Shown in pieces: positions 30,971 to 40,242 of a DNA stretch of 64,000 bases. Both the position numbers and the translations under genes were made by a program. Every line of letters begins with the position of its first letter. The first letter of the stretch is position 1. The notes beneath the pieces were generated by a model. The model did no database searches, was not told the DNA's origin, and saw only the letters and a list, made by a program, of their open reading frames with translations. The DNA is from Stappia indica (GTDB lineage: Bacteria > Pseudomonadota > Alphaproteobacteria > Rhizobiales > Stappiaceae): positions 1-64,000 of the forward strand of contig NZ_JAIVMG010000011.1 of the NCBI RefSeq assembly GCF_020177335.1, given 5' to 3'.

Positions 30971-31795
30971 ATGAGCGAGAACCAGAAATTTTCCGAAACG
31001 CCGCCGCCGGCAGCGGCTGCAAGCCCCGGCAAGAGCACGGCCAACGCGCCGGCAAAGACGCCAACCAAGGCACCAGGAGCAGCAAAGCCCGCGAGCCGGA
31101 AAAAGCCGCGCGCGCGCAGCAGGTCCCGCTACACCCGCGCGGAACTTCACGCGATCTTCGCCCGCTTCCACGCCGCAAATCCGGAACCGCAGGGCGAGCT
31201 CTACTACGTCAACCCCTACACCCTGCTGGTTGCGGTGGCGCTCTCCGCCCAGGCCACCGATGTGGGGGTCAACAAGGCGACCCGTCCGCTGTTCGCCAAG
31301 GTCGACACGCCGGAGAAGATGGTCGCGCTCGGCGAGGAGGCCTTGCGCGATGCGATCAAGACCATCGGTCTTTACCGCAACAAGGCGAAGAACGTGATCG
31401 CGCTGTCGCAGATGCTGATCGAGCGCCATGGCGGCGAGGTGCCGCGCGACCGGGCGGCGCTGGAAGAGCTACCCGGCGTTGGCCGCAAGACCGCGAATGT
31501 GGTGCTGAACATTGCCTTCGGCGAGCCGACCATCGCCGTCGATACCCATCTGTTCCGACTGGCCAACCGCATCGGCATCGCCCCGGGCAAGACGCCCCTG
31601 GAGGTGGAGACCACGCTGGAAAAGGTGGTGCCGCCGGAGTTCCTGCTGCACGCCCATCACTGGCTGATCCTGCATGGGCGCTACATCTGCAAGGCGCGCA
31701 AACCGTTGTGCGAGCGCTGCCTGATCGCCGATCTGTGCAAGAGCCCGGAGAACACGACCCGGAACGCGGGAAAACAGGCGAAGAAAACGGACTGA
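30971..31795 (+). CDS. nth: Endonuclease III (DNA glycosylase/AP lyase)
   Basis: It excises oxidised pyrimidines and cuts the abasic site in base excision repair. The core has the helix-hairpin-helix LPGVGRKTANVVLN with the catalytic Lys expected there, the catalytic Asp in AVDTHLFRLANR, and the 4Fe-4S cysteines in CKARKPLCERCLIADLC at the C-terminus. The 274-aa protein has an unusually long Ala/Pro/Lys-rich N-terminus of about 50 residues. The ATG at 30971 is preferred because GAGAAGG precedes it. Confidence 0.97.
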   Translation: MSENQKFSETPPPAAAASPGKSTANAPAKTPTKAPGAAKPASRKKPRARSRSRYTRAELHAIFARFHAANPEPQGELYYVNPYTLLVAVALSAQATDVGVNKATRPLFAKVDTPEKMVALGEEALRDAIKTIGLYRNKAKNVIALSQMLIERHGGEVPRDRAALEELPGVGRKTANVVLNIAFGEPTIAVDTHLFRLANRIGIAPGKTPLEVETTLEKVVPPEFLLHAHHWLILHGRYICKARKPLCERCLIADLCKSPENTTRNAGKQAKKTD

Positions 31796-31826
31796 TCCGC
31801 GCGGGGCCACGCGGTTCACCAGCGCC

Positions 31827-32267
31827 TCAGGCGCTCAGGTCGCCGTCCTCGTCCTTGCGGCGCAGACGCACCACCACATCGACCCGCACGATCTCCATGC
31901 CCTCCGGCGCCGCCGGCAGCGCCGTCATGGCAACGCCCGATCCGGGAATGTCGATCACCCGGTTCTCGCCCTCGATGAAGAAATGGTGATGGTCGTCGGT
32001 GTTGGTGTCGAAATAGGTCTTGGTGCCTTCGACCGCGACCTCGCGCAAAAGGCCGGCCTCGGTGAACTGATGCAGGGTGTTGTAGACCGTGGCCAACGAC
32101 ACCGGAACGTCGGCGGCCTCGGCTTCCTCGTGCAGGCGTTCGGCGGAAATGTGCCGGTTACCCTTGGAATAGAGCAATTCGGCCAATGCGACACGCTGCC
32201 GCGTCGGCCGCAGGCCGGCGACGCGAAGCATTTCCAGAACGTCATGCGGAAGCTGGGTCTGTGTCAC
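31827..32267 (-). CDS. irr: Fur-family iron response regulator Irr
   Basis: Irr controls haem synthesis and iron genes in alphaproteobacteria and is destroyed or inactivated through haem. The 146-aa protein has the Fur winged helix (LRPTRQRVALAELL, VSLATVYNTLHQF) and the haem-binding triple His in TDDHHHFFIEG near residue 93. The N-terminal Cys-Pro haem motif of the Bradyrhizobium protein is absent, so it is the Rhizobium/Brucella-like type. It is divergent from fabA; the irr-fabA-fabB-fabI order is common in the group. A Fur/Irr-like dyad in the shared gap suggests self-regulation. Confidence 0.95.
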   Translation of the reverse strand: MTQTQLPHDVLEMLRVAGLRPTRQRVALAELLYSKGNRHISAERLHEEAEAADVPVSLATVYNTLHQFTEAGLLREVAVEGTKTYFDTNTDDHHHFFIEGENRVIDIPGSGVAMTALPAAPEGMEIVRVDVVVRLRRKDEDGDLSA

Positions 32268-32762
32268 GTGTCTTCCTTACGAAACTGCACAATAAAGATC
32301 TGCCGAGCGGCCAATGATGCCAACAAATCCGTTCCCTCCGAGATTTGTGGCGGCCCGACCTCGCTGGCAAGAGCATGAGAGGGCCGGGAACGTCAGAAAA
32401 CCCTGCGTAATGGCTGTTTTCTGCCACATCCGGGGCACGAATTGCAAGCTCCCAAAACGTATGGTCCCCGCTTGTTGAGAACCATTCGCAACACCAGTAT
32501 AGCAAACGTTTCCGATCTGGGAAGTCCTGATGACAAACGCAAGGCGGATCGGCCGCCTCCTGCCGTGTTCTGCCGGTAACCGGCGGCCGAACGCCATCCG
32601 GCATTGCCGATGCGACCGGCAAGCGTGGCCAAGTCAGCGGTCACACGGGCTTTCGGAGCGTCAGGGCCTATGATAGTAAGCGGGCAGAAACAGACTTTCC
32701 CCCGTCCCGCCCTGCGGGAACGGGAGGCGAAGCGAACCTTGAACTGCGGGATTGGAACCAAA
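32268..32762. other. irr-fabA divergent intergenic region
   Basis: This stretch of 495 bp should hold the promoters of irr (leftward) and fabA-fabB-fabI (rightward). It contains the dyad at 32475-32491. I see no further gene or strong promoter, and the short open frames here are not gene-like. Confidence 0.6.
32475..32491. promoter_or_regulatory. Fur/Irr-like operator dyad
   Basis: TTGAGAACCATTCGCAA is an inverted repeat (TTGAGAA, three bases, TTCGCAA; six of seven positions pair). It resembles the iron-control element bound by Irr. It lies about 210 bp from the irr start and 270 bp from the fabA start. The match is by eye only. Confidence 0.4.
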
Positions 32763-33266
32763 GTGCGGCAATCGAGCTACTCCTACGAAGACCTGCTTGC
32801 CTGTGGACGCGGCGAGCTGTTTGGCCCTGGCAACGCGCAGCTGCCGCTGCCGCCGATGCTGATGTTCGACCGGATCACCGAAATTTCGGAAGACGGCGGC
32901 GAGCATGGCAAGGGCTGCGTGCGCGCCGAGCTCGATATCAAGTCCGACCTGTGGTTCTTCCCCTGCCACTTTCAGGGCGATCCGGTGATGCCGGGCTGCC
33001 TCGGTCTCGACGCCATGTGGCAGATGACCGGCTTCTTCCTCGGCTGGCTCGGCGAGCCGGGACGGGGACGCGCCATCTCGACCGGCGAGATCAAGTTCTC
33101 CAAGATGGTGACACCGGACGTGAAGCTGGTGGAATACGGGATCGACATCAAGAAGCTGCGGCGCGGCCGCCTGGTGCTCGGCATTGCCGATGGCTGGCTG
33201 AAGGCCGATGGCGAGACGATCTATCAGGCGAAGGACCTGCGGGTCGGACTGTTCCGCGCCGAGTAA
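32763..33266 (+). CDS. fabA: 3-hydroxydecanoyl-ACP dehydratase/isomerase FabA
   Basis: It dehydrates hydroxyacyl-ACP and isomerises the C10 double bond, the branch point to unsaturated fatty acids. The active-site His is in [14 protein letters not shown] near residue 69 and the Asp is in [10 protein letters not shown]. The GTG at 32763 ([11 protein letters not shown] following) gives 167 aa, close to the usual 170. The open frame extends to 32604 but that part is not FabA-like. It heads the fabA-fabB-fabI set. Confidence 0.95.
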   Translation: MRQSSYSYEDLLACGRGELFGPGNAQLPLPPMLMFDRITEISEDGGEHGKGCVRAELDIKSDLWFFPCHFQGDPVMPGCLGLDAMWQMTGFFLGWLGEPGRGRAISTGEIKFSKMVTPDVKLVEYGIDIKKLRRGRLVLGIADGWLKADGETIYQAKDLRVGLFRAE

Positions 33267-33525
33267 CCGCGCCCCTTCGGCCGCGCCCGGATCGCCATGA
33301 TTGGCCAGCGCGATTGATCGCGCGCCCCCATCCTCCTATCTGGGGGAGGTGCGCCGGTCCGTTGGTGTGCCCTTGCGGTGTGCGGACGACGGTCGCTTGG
33401 CCGCGCGAAGCAACAACACCGGGGCGGTTCCCGCAGCCTTTCGCGGCGCGGATCGGTCCGGCAAGGAAGACGAGACCGGGTCGTGCCCTATCGTGGCCCC
33501 GGTCCGAAACAGACGGGAGACCGCG

Positions 33526-34749
33526 ATGAGGCGGGTGGTTGTAACCGGACTGGGGATCATTTCCTCGATCGGCAATTCGGCACAGGAAGTGACGGAAAGC
33601 CTGCGCGAGGGCAAATCCGGCATCTGCGCCGCACCGGACTATGTGGAACACGGCTTCCGCAGCCAGGTGCATGGCATGCCGAACATCGATCTGGCGGCCG
33701 AGATCGACAAGCGCCAGTTGCGCTTCATGGGCGATGGCGCGGCCTACAACTATCTGGCCATGCAGCAGGCAATCGCCGACAGCGGTCTTGAGGAGAGCGA
33801 GATCTCCCACCCGCGCACCGGCCTCATCATGGGCTCCGGCGGTCCGTCCACCAAGAACCTGTTCCAGGCGCACAAGATCGTGATCGAGAAGGGCGCCCCC
33901 AAGCGCATGGGCCCCTTCATGGTCACCCGCGGCATGAGCTCGACCAATTCGGCCTGTCTCGCCACGCCGTTCAAGATCAAGGGCATCAACTACTCGATCA
34001 CCTCTGCCTGCTCGACCTCGGCCCATTGCATCGGCAATGCCGCGGAGCAGATCCAGTGGGGCAAGCAGGACATCGTGTTTGCCGGCGGCGGCGAGGAACT
34101 GGACTGGACCCTGTCCTGCCTGTTCGACGCCATGGGCGCCATGTCGTCGAAGTACAACGACACGCCGACCACTGCCTCGCGCCCCTATGACGCCACCCGC
34201 GACGGCTTCGTCATCGCCGGCGGCGGCGGTGTGGTGGTGCTGGAAGAGCTTGAGCACGCCAAGGCGCGCGGCGCCAAGATCTATGCCGAGATCACCGGCT
34301 ATGCGGCCAATTCCGACGGTTACGACATGGTTGCCCCCTCGGGCGAGGGCGGCGAGCGCTGCATGCGTCTTGCCACCGAGACCCTCGGCGACCGGAAGGT
34401 CAACTACGTCAACACCCATGGCACCTCGACGCCGGTTGGTGACATTGGCGAGATCGAGGCGATCCGCCGGGTGTTCGGCGATGATCAGCCGGTGGCTTCC
34501 TCCACCAAGTCGCTGACGGGGCACAGCCTTGGCGCCACCGGCGTGCATGAGGCGATCTACTGCCTGTTGATGATGCAGAACGATTTCATCACCGCCTCCG
34601 CCAACATCACCGAACTCGATCCGGCGCTCAGCCCCGACGAGATCGCAATGAAGCGGATCGACAACGCAGGGCTCGACACGGTGCTGTCCAACAGTTTCGG
34701 TTTCGGGGGCACCAATGCCTCCCTCGCGCTCTCGCGCTATCACGGCTAA
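33526..34749 (+). CDS. fabB: 3-oxoacyl-ACP synthase I FabB
   Basis: It elongates acyl-ACP, including unsaturated intermediates made by FabA. The 407-aa protein has the catalytic Cys in [12 protein letters not shown] (residue about 163) and the two His in [11 protein letters not shown] and [11 protein letters not shown] glycine-rich end ([11 protein letters not shown]) is typical. The ATG at 33526 is chosen because [16 protein letters not shown] is the family start and ACGGGAGA lies before it. Confidence 0.97.
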   Translation: MRRVVVTGLGIISSIGNSAQEVTESLREGKSGICAAPDYVEHGFRSQVHGMPNIDLAAEIDKRQLRFMGDGAAYNYLAMQQAIADSGLEESEISHPRTGLIMGSGGPSTKNLFQAHKIVIEKGAPKRMGPFMVTRGMSSTNSACLATPFKIKGINYSITSACSTSAHCIGNAAEQIQWGKQDIVFAGGGEELDWTLSCLFDAMGAMSSKYNDTPTTASRPYDATRDGFVIAGGGGVVVLEELEHAKARGAKIYAEITGYAANSDGYDMVAPSGEGGERCMRLATETLGDRKVNYVNTHGTSTPVGDIGEIEAIRRVFGDDQPVASSTKSLTGHSLGATGVHEAIYCLLMMQNDFITASANITELDPALSPDEIAMKRIDNAGLDTVLSNSFGFGGTNASLALSRYHG

Positions 34750-34759
34750 GGGGCCCAGA

Positions 34760-35590
34760 ATGTCTGGACTTATGAAGGGCAAGCGCGGTCTTGTCATGGG
34801 CGTCGCCAACGATCACTCGATCGCCTGGGGCATCGCCAAGGCGCTGGCCGATCAGGGCGCCGAGCTGGCCTTTACCTATCAGGGCGAAGCCTTTGGCCGC
34901 CGGGTTCGCCCGCTTGCCGAAAGCGTTGGCGCCGATCTGCTGCTTCCCTGCGACGTGGAAGATATCGCCACGGTCGATGCGGTGTTCGACACACTGAAGG
35001 AAAAGTGGGGCTCGATCGACTTCCTGGTGCACGCAATCGCCTTTTCCGACAAGTCGGAGCTGCGCGGGCGCTATGCGGACACCACCCGCGAGAACTTCGC
35101 GCGCACCATGATGATTTCCTGTTTCTCCTTCACGGAAATCGCCAAGCGCGCGGCCGATCTGATGACCGATGGCGGGTCGATGATCACGCTGACCTATGGC
35201 GGGTCGACCAAGGTCATGCCGAATTACAACGTCATGGGCGTGGCCAAGGCAGCGCTGGAATCCTCGGTGCGTTATCTGGCGATGGATTTCGGCAGCGACA
35301 ACATCCGGGTCAACGCGATTTCCGCCGGACCGGTGCGCACGCTCGCCGGCTCCGGCGTGTCCGATGCCCGGGTGATGTTCAACTACCAGAAGCAGCATTC
35401 GCCGCTCGGACGGACGGTTACCATTGATGAGGTGGGTGGCTCGGCTCTCTACCTGCTGTCGGGTCTGTCGAATGGCGTCACCGGCGAAATCCACTTCGTC
35501 GATTCCGGCTACAACACGGTGTCGATGCCCCGGCTCGACGCCCTGAAGGCGCAGGAAGCGCAGGCACGTCAGGCTCGGGAAGCGGACTGA
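34760..35590 (+). CDS. fabI: Enoyl-ACP reductase (NADH) FabI
   Basis: It carries out the last reduction step in each fatty-acid elongation round and is the target of triclosan-type inhibitors. The 276-aa protein has the nucleotide-binding start GLVMGVANDHSIAWGIAKAL and the FabI-type catalytic Tyr and Lys in NYNVMGVAKAALE. RVNAISAGPVRTLA follows. The ATG at 34760 lies 10 bp after the fabB stop, so it is cotranscribed. A strong terminator follows at 35631. Confidence 0.97.
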   Translation: MSGLMKGKRGLVMGVANDHSIAWGIAKALADQGAELAFTYQGEAFGRRVRPLAESVGADLLLPCDVEDIATVDAVFDTLKEKWGSIDFLVHAIAFSDKSELRGRYADTTRENFARTMMISCFSFTEIAKRAADLMTDGGSMITLTYGGSTKVMPNYNVMGVAKAALESSVRYLAMDFGSDNIRVNAISAGPVRTLAGSGVSDARVMFNYQKQHSPLGRTVTIDEVGGSALYLLSGLSNGVTGEIHFVDSGYNTVSMPRLDALKAQEAQARQAREAD

Positions 35591-35630
35591 CCGCTTTTCG
35601 CTTCAAAGCGCTGAATTGAACCTCCGCAAA

Positions 35631-35656
35631 ACGGCCGCCTCCGCGCGGCCGTTTTT
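35631..35656 (+). terminator. Terminator after fabI
   Basis: ACGGCCGC and GCGGCCGT form an 8-bp stem around a short loop, followed by TTTTTC. It ends the fabA-fabB-fabI transcript. Confidence 0.85.
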
Positions 35657-35707
35657 CATATGTGTAGCCGCCCAGATCGCGGCCAAACGACAGCGCCCAC
35701 ACACCGC

Positions 35708-35826
35708 GTCCTCCCGGGCAAGCGTCAGCGCGACCCGGGACCGGCGAGGCACGGTCTTTCGCTTTTCATCTCTTGAAAATGCTCGTCTTTTGGCTCCCCG
35801 ATCCCGGCTCGGGGGCCGGGATGACG
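35708..35826 (+). repeat. Dispersed palindromic repeat, copy B (rearranged)
   Basis: It begins TCCTCCCGGGCAAGCGTCAG and ends with GGCCGGGATGACG. The CGACCCGGGA and GGCTCCCCGATCCCGG blocks of the other copies are present, but the central block is replaced and the order differs. It seems to be a recombined copy. Hairpins flank it on both sides. Confidence 0.7.
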
Positions 35827-35852
35827 AGCCCAGAGGCATTGCCATCATACGC

Positions 35853-35878
35853 ACGGCCGCCATTGCGCGGCCGTTTTT
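35853..35878 (+). terminator. Second hairpin nearly identical to the fabI terminator
   Basis: ACGGCCGC and GCGGCCGT pair as at 35631, followed by TTTTC and TATGCGTAG, similar to the TATGTGTAG after the first copy. Together with the first copy it looks like a duplicated terminator brought in around repeat B. Confidence 0.65.
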
Positions 35879-35919
35879 CGTATGCGTAGGGTTTTGGGGG
35901 GAGGGCGCCGGACGGCGCC

Positions 35920-36456
35920 TCAATCGAAGGTTTCGTCCGGATAGACCCCGAACAGCCGGGTCTGATCGATCCAGCCCGAATACCCTTGCGCCGACACGGA
36001 ACACCAGCCGCCCTCGCAGCTGTCCACGTCCACCAGCACATTGGGCTCAAGTTCGGCGCGGATCGCCGCGTCGGAGCGTGCATCGGCGCGCAGCGGTGTG
36101 GTCCCTGCGGCTTCCCACGGGGTCACCAGGCCCGTGCGGCGGCCGGTCAGCAGCGAATGGAACACCCAGCCCTCGGCGCCTTCCCAGTCGCGGATCCGGC
36201 GCCAGTTGTCGAATTCCTGCACGATCTCGACCGGCAGTCCGGCGCGCACGAAGATCCAATCGACGCGGTGGTCCCGGCTCGGTCCAACCCGCACATTGAC
36301 CCGGTCGGATTTCAGGCTGACGAAGCGCGGCACCGGAAATCCGCTTTGACCGGTGGTCGAGCTCTGGGAAAGGGCCGGTGCGGATCCCTGGGCAAGGGCG
36401 ACCAGCATGATGGTCAGAAGACCCCAAAATGCCTTGCCCATCCGGTATCCCGCCAT
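35920..36456 (-). CDS. Secreted bacterial SH3-domain protein
   Basis: This 178-aa protein has a signal peptide (GLLTIMLVALAQGSAPALS, to about residue 30). Two SH3-like repeats follow: KSDRVNVRVGPSRDHRVDWI with EGAEGWVFHSLL, and a second with VLVDVDSCEGGWCSVSAQGY and SGWIDQTRLFGVY. The domain type binds cell-wall peptides in other proteins, so a periplasmic envelope role is inferred. The partner is unknown. It is divergent from the dehydrogenase gene. Confidence 0.88.
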   Translation of the reverse strand: MAGYRMGKAFWGLLTIMLVALAQGSAPALSQSSTTGQSGFPVPRFVSLKSDRVNVRVGPSRDHRVDWIFVRAGLPVEIVQEFDNWRRIRDWEGAEGWVFHSLLTGRRTGLVTPWEAAGTTPLRADARSDAAIRAELEPNVLVDVDSCEGGWCSVSAQGYSGWIDQTRLFGVYPDETFD

Positions 36457-36864
36457 TGTGCGCTTCCTCTTTTTCCGGAATGTCCCTCAGCATCGGCGCG
36501 GCGATGCTGGAGACGGTTTCGTGTTCACGCCGGCCGGGTCCGGCCATCAGACCCCGCCAGCAAGCCCCTGGCGCCCGGAATACGTCTCTCGGACGCCGTC
36601 GTCAAAGTCTGGCGTCAATTCCGCTGAAACAGGGTGGTTTCCGCTGCGGCAGTGCTGCTGGTCTGTGCCCCAACTCGTTCCTTTTGATGGCGAAAAATGC
36701 GGAACTTGCCCCCCGTCAACGGAAATCAATCGGCCGGTCTCCCTTGTTTTGAGCGGACCATCTGCTAAGGAGAACAAACGCATCGGTCCAACCGTCCGGA
36801 GGCGATGCCATTGTGGGACAGACAGGGTTAAGGAGCCCTCAATACAGCGCGGAAGGCGAGGAGT
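36457..36864. other. Divergent intergenic region
   Basis: This stretch of 408 bp between the SH3-protein and hydroxyacid-dehydrogenase starts should hold both promoters. GGCGAGGAGT just before 36865 is the ribosome site of the dehydrogenase gene. I see no other gene or clear structure. Confidence 0.5.
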
Positions 36865-37851
36865 ATGCCCAAGAAAAAGCCGCTGGTCGTCGTGACACGC
36901 AAACTGCCGGATGTCGTCGAGACACGGATGCGTGAACTGTTCGAAACGCGCCTCAACGAGGTCGACCGGCCCTTCAGCCAGGCCGATATGGTCGAGGCGG
37001 TGAAAACCGCCGATGTCATCGTACCGACGGTTACCGACCGTATCGATGCCGCGATCCTGTCCCAGGCTGGACCCAATCTCAAGCTGATCGCCAATTTCGG
37101 CAATGGCGTCGACAACATCGATGTCGTGACCGCCAACAACCGTGGCATCGCCGTCACCAACACCCCCGGCGTCCTGACCGAGGACACCGCCGACATGACC
37201 ATGGCGCTGATCCTCAGTGTTCCGCGCCGTCTTGCCGAAGGCATCAAGGTGATGGAGCAGGGCGAATGGGGCGGCTGGTCGCCGACCTGGATGCTCGGCC
37301 ACCGGATCTGGGGCAAGCGCCTGGGTATCATCGGCATGGGCCGCATCGGCCAGGCCGTCGCCCGCCGCGCCAAGGCCTTCGGCATGTCGATCCACTATCA
37401 CAACCGGCGGCGCCTGCCCGAGCAGGTGGAAGAGCGGCTGGAGGCAACCTATTGGGACAGCCTCGACCAGATGCTGGCGCGCATGGATGTGGTGTCGGTG
37501 CATTGCCCGCACACGCCGGCGACCTATCACCTTCTTTCCGGCCGCCGGCTCAAGCTGATGAAGCCGGGCGCCTATATCGTCAACACCGCCCGCGGCGAGG
37601 TGATCGACGAAAACGCCCTCATTCGGCAGCTTGAAAGCGGCGCGCTTGCCGGTGCTGGCCTCGACGTGTTCGAACATGAGCCCGCCGTCAATCCCAAGCT
37701 GCTCAACTCCGACAATGTGGTCCTGTTGCCGCATATGGGCTCGGCCACCATCGAAGGCCGCATCGACATGGGCGAGAAGGTCATCATCAACATCAAGACC
37801 TTCATGGACGGTCACCGACCGCCGGACCGGGTGCTGCCCTCCATGCTGTGA
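36865..37851 (+). CDS. D-2-hydroxyacid dehydrogenase (glyoxylate/hydroxypyruvate reductase type)
   Basis: It reduces a 2-oxoacid with NAD(P)H; the GyaR/GhrA-type preference is inferred from overall likeness. The 328-aa protein has the dinucleotide-binding GIIGMGRIGQAVARRAKAFG near residues 152-171, the substrate Arg in VNTARGEVID, the Glu in VFEHEPAVNP, and the catalytic His in LLPHMGSATIEGR. It stands alone, ended by a strong terminator. Confidence 0.9.
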   Translation: MPKKKPLVVVTRKLPDVVETRMRELFETRLNEVDRPFSQADMVEAVKTADVIVPTVTDRIDAAILSQAGPNLKLIANFGNGVDNIDVVTANNRGIAVTNTPGVLTEDTADMTMALILSVPRRLAEGIKVMEQGEWGGWSPTWMLGHRIWGKRLGIIGMGRIGQAVARRAKAFGMSIHYHNRRRLPEQVEERLEATYWDSLDQMLARMDVVSVHCPHTPATYHLLSGRRLKLMKPGAYIVNTARGEVIDENALIRQLESGALAGAGLDVFEHEPAVNPKLLNSDNVVLLPHMGSATIEGRIDMGEKVIINIKTFMDGHRPPDRVLPSML

Positions 37852-37855
37852 TCGC

Positions 37856-37893
37856 AAAAACCCGCGCCGACCGACGGTCCGCGCGGGTTTTTG
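37856..37893 (+). terminator. Terminator after the dehydrogenase gene
   Basis: CCCGCGC and GCGCGGG form a 7-bp stem, extended by AAAAA on the left and TTTTT on the right, so it can work in both directions. It lies between the convergent dehydrogenase and dnaQ genes. Confidence 0.85.
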
Positions 37894-37981
37894 TTATCGT
37901 ACTGATTTCAAAAAGTTTTGCGCGCCCCACCGAATGGATTCGGCTCCGGTTCGAGTCGCCACCGGTTCTTTTCCACGCCGG

Positions 37982-38692
37982 CTACTCCGCGTCGTAGCCG
38001 CGCCAGAGCGCCTTCTCGCCCATGCCGGCGATGAACGCCTTGTGCTGCTCCAAGGCTGCTTCGGTGAGGCGCGCGGGGAGCGGCTGCGGCCGCTGCAGCG
38101 CCGGCCCGGCCGCCCGGTCCTGGGTCCCGTCGCCACCGACAGCGCCATCATCCTCCGCCATCAGCGCCAGACCGGCCTGCTTGCCGCCGATCAGCTCAAG
38201 ATAGACCTCGGCGAGGATTTCCGCATCAAGCAAGGCGCCGTGCTTGGTCCGGCGCGAGTTGTCGATGCCGTAGCGCGAACACAGGGCATCGAGCGAGGCC
38301 GGCGAGCCGGGATGCTTGCGCCGGGCCAGCGCCAGCGTATCGAGCACCTGCTCGTTCGCGATCGGCGGCCGGCCGACCCGCTCCAGCTCCATGTTGATGA
38401 AGCCCATGTCGAAGGAGGCGTTGTGGATCACCAACAAGCCGTCGCCGACAAATTCGAGAAACTCCTCGGCCACATCGGCAAACAGCGGCTTGTCGGCCAG
38501 AAACTCCTCCGACAGGCCATGCACGTTGAACGCCTCGATCGGCATGTCCCGTTCGGGGTTCAGATAGACATGATAGGAGCGGCCGGTCGGCACATGGTTG
38601 ATCAGCTCCACGCCGCCGATTTCGACAAGCCGATCGCCACCCCTGGGATTCAGGCCGGTGGTTTCCGTATCGAAGGAGATTTCGCGGGTCAT
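37982..38692 (-). CDS. dnaQ: DNA polymerase III epsilon subunit (3'-5' proofreading exonuclease)
   Basis: It proofreads for the replicative polymerase as part of the core enzyme. The 236-aa protein has the DEDDh exonuclease motifs: SFDTETTGLNP, HNASFDMGFIN, and HGALLDAEILAEVY. The C-terminal tail with the polymerase-binding part is short and Gly/Ala-rich. The start at 38692 gives the family beginning MTREISFDTETTG. It is placed at the end of a leftward run of origin-proximal genes (maf, aroE, coaE), with a 126-bp gap to coaE. Confidence 0.96.
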   Translation of the reverse strand: MTREISFDTETTGLNPRGGDRLVEIGGVELINHVPTGRSYHVYLNPERDMPIEAFNVHGLSEEFLADKPLFADVAEEFLEFVGDGLLVIHNASFDMGFINMELERVGRPPIANEQVLDTLALARRKHPGSPASLDALCSRYGIDNSRRTKHGALLDAEILAEVYLELIGGKQAGLALMAEDDGAVGGDGTQDRAAGPALQRPQPLPARLTEAALEQHKAFIAGMGEKALWRGYDAE

Positions 38693-38818
38693 CCGGGATC
38701 TTTCGGCTGATGGCGGGTGGCAGGGCGTGCGCCGACTTTTGGCCCTCACACCGGTGAAGACAAGCCGGCAGGCCGCGCGCCCGGCCTTATCCCCAGCTTG
38801 CCCACAAGAGGCACCTGG

Positions 38819-39406
38819 TTATTCACACGCGGACAGCGCCCGCAGGATCCCTTGTACTGCGCGGCGGGCGGGCGCCACGCCGCGCCCGGTATCCACCAGG
38901 AAATGCGCGCGCCGGCGTTTGTCCGCATCCGCCATCTGCCGCGACAGGATCGCGGCAAAGCTCTCCGGCGTCATGTTCGGGCGCGCCAGCACCCGTTGGC
39001 GCTGCACCTCAGGCGCGGCGGTGACCACCACGCTGGCATCGACCCGCGCCTCGCCCCCGGTCTCGAACAACAGCGGAATGTCGAGCACGGCCACCCGCGC
39101 GCCGGCCGCCCGGGCCTTGTCGAGAAACGCGGTTTCACTTCCGCGCACCAGCGGATGAACGATCCCCTCCAGCCGGGTCATCGCCGCCCCATCGCCCATC
39201 ACCTTGGCCGACAGCGCCTGGCGATCCACGGTCCCGTCCCGGGTGGTGCCGGGAAACGCCGCCTCGATCAAGGGCACGGCAGCACCACGATAAAGCGCGT
39301 GAACCGCCGCATCGGCGTCATAGACGGCGGCGCCCGCCTCGGCGAACATCGTCGCCGTGGTCGATTTGCCCATGCCGATGGAGCCGGTGAGGCCAAGCAC
39401 GATCAT
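38819..39406 (-). CDS. coaE: Dephospho-CoA kinase
   Basis: It phosphorylates dephospho-CoA in the last step of coenzyme A synthesis. The 195-aa protein has a P-loop [17 protein letters not shown] at the N-terminus, [12 protein letters not shown], and DIPLLFETG as a conserved segment. The start overlaps the aroE stop by four bases, so the maf-aroE-coaE genes are translated together. Confidence 0.96.
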   Translation of the reverse strand: MIVLGLTGSIGMGKSTTATMFAEAGAAVYDADAAVHALYRGAAVPLIEAAFPGTTRDGTVDRQALSAKVMGDGAAMTRLEGIVHPLVRGSETAFLDKARAAGARVAVLDIPLLFETGGEARVDASVVVTAAPEVQRQRVLARPNMTPESFAAILSRQMADADKRRRAHFLVDTGRGVAPARRAVQGILRALSACE

Positions 39407-40242
39407 GGTGCGATCCCCAGATCGGCCAGCACCAGCCGGCGCAGCTCGTCGGTCACCTGCGGCTTGACGCCGAACCAGCGTTCAAAGCCGGGCACGGCCT
39501 GATGCAGCAACATGCCCAGCCCATCGACCACCTTGTTGCCCCGCGCCCGTGCCGCCGCCAGCAAGGGGGTTTCCAGCGGCGCATAGACGATGTCGGTGAC
39601 AAGCGCATCGGTCGGCAGAGGGCCGAGATCGATCTCAAGCGGCGGCTGGCCTTCCATCCCCAGCGAGGTGGTGTTGACCAGGAGCGAAACGTTTTCCAGC
39701 ACTGTCCCGATGTTATCCCAGGAAAGCGCCTTCGAGTCGCCCTCGAAACGAGCGGCGAGATCCCTTGCCTTTTGCTCGGTTCGGTTGGCGATATACACAG
39801 GTGCGATGCCCCGGGATAACAATGCCCACACGATCGCGCGCGCCGCCCCGCCGGCGCCGAGCACCAATGCCGCGCCGGGGTTTTCACCCCATCCCGGCGC
39901 CATCTGATCGAGATTGCCGAGAAAGCCGATGCCGTCGGTGTTGGCACCACACAGCCGGCCCGCTCCGTCGAGCCAAAGCGTATTGGCCGCGCCCATGGCC
40001 TTTGCCGCATCATCGAGATCATCGCAAGCCCGCGCGGCAACCTCCTTGTTCGGCACCGTCACATTGCAGCCGACGAGGCCGGAGGCTGCGAAATCGCGGT
40101 AAAACGCCTCCGCGCTTTCCGGCGGCACGCCCACACGCTCGTAACTTCCGTCGATGCCATGCAGCTTCAGCCAGTAGCCATGCACCAGCGGCGAGCGGGA
40201 GTGGGTGACCGGATAGCCGGTGATCGCAGCCCGCCGGGTCAT
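39403..40242 (-). CDS. aroE: Shikimate dehydrogenase (NADP)
   Basis: It reduces dehydroshikimate in the aromatic amino acid pathway. The 279-aa protein has the substrate-binding start [16 protein letters not shown], the catalytic Lys in [18 protein letters not shown], and the NADP loop [16 protein letters not shown]. An NRT element ([13 protein letters not shown]) gives the NADP preference. The ATG at 40242 overlaps the maf stop by four bases. The frame is open upstream, but that would overlap maf fully. Confidence 0.97.
   Translation of the reverse strand: MTRRAAITGYPVTHSRSPLVHGYWLKLHGIDGSYERVGVPPESAEAFYRDFAASGLVGCNVTVPNKEVAARACDDLDDAAKAMGAANTLWLDGAGRLCGANTDGIGFLGNLDQMAPGWGENPGAALVLGAGGAARAIVWALLSRGIAPVYIANRTEQKARDLAARFEGDSKALSWDNIGTVLENVSLLVNTTSLGMEGQPPLEIDLGPLPTDALVTDIVYAPLETPLLAAARARGNKVVDGLGMLLHQAVPGFERWFGVKPQVTDELRRLVLADLGIAP

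Larger units (their letters stand above)
35591..35919. other. Gap with two near-identical terminators around repeat copy B
   Basis: This stretch of 329 bp holds the terminator at 35631, the rearranged dispersed repeat at 35708-35826, and a second hairpin at 35853 that copies the first one closely. No gene is seen. Confidence 0.7.

Noticed and set aside
33148-34809. Long 553-codon open frame antisense to fabB
   Set aside because: It lies fully opposite fabB, has the Gly/His/Arg-rich composition of a GC-rich shadow frame and shows no protein motif.
35616-36299. 227-codon open frame across repeat copy B
   Set aside because: It is made of repeat and antisense-SH3 sequence, with a low-complexity Arg/Pro-rich product.
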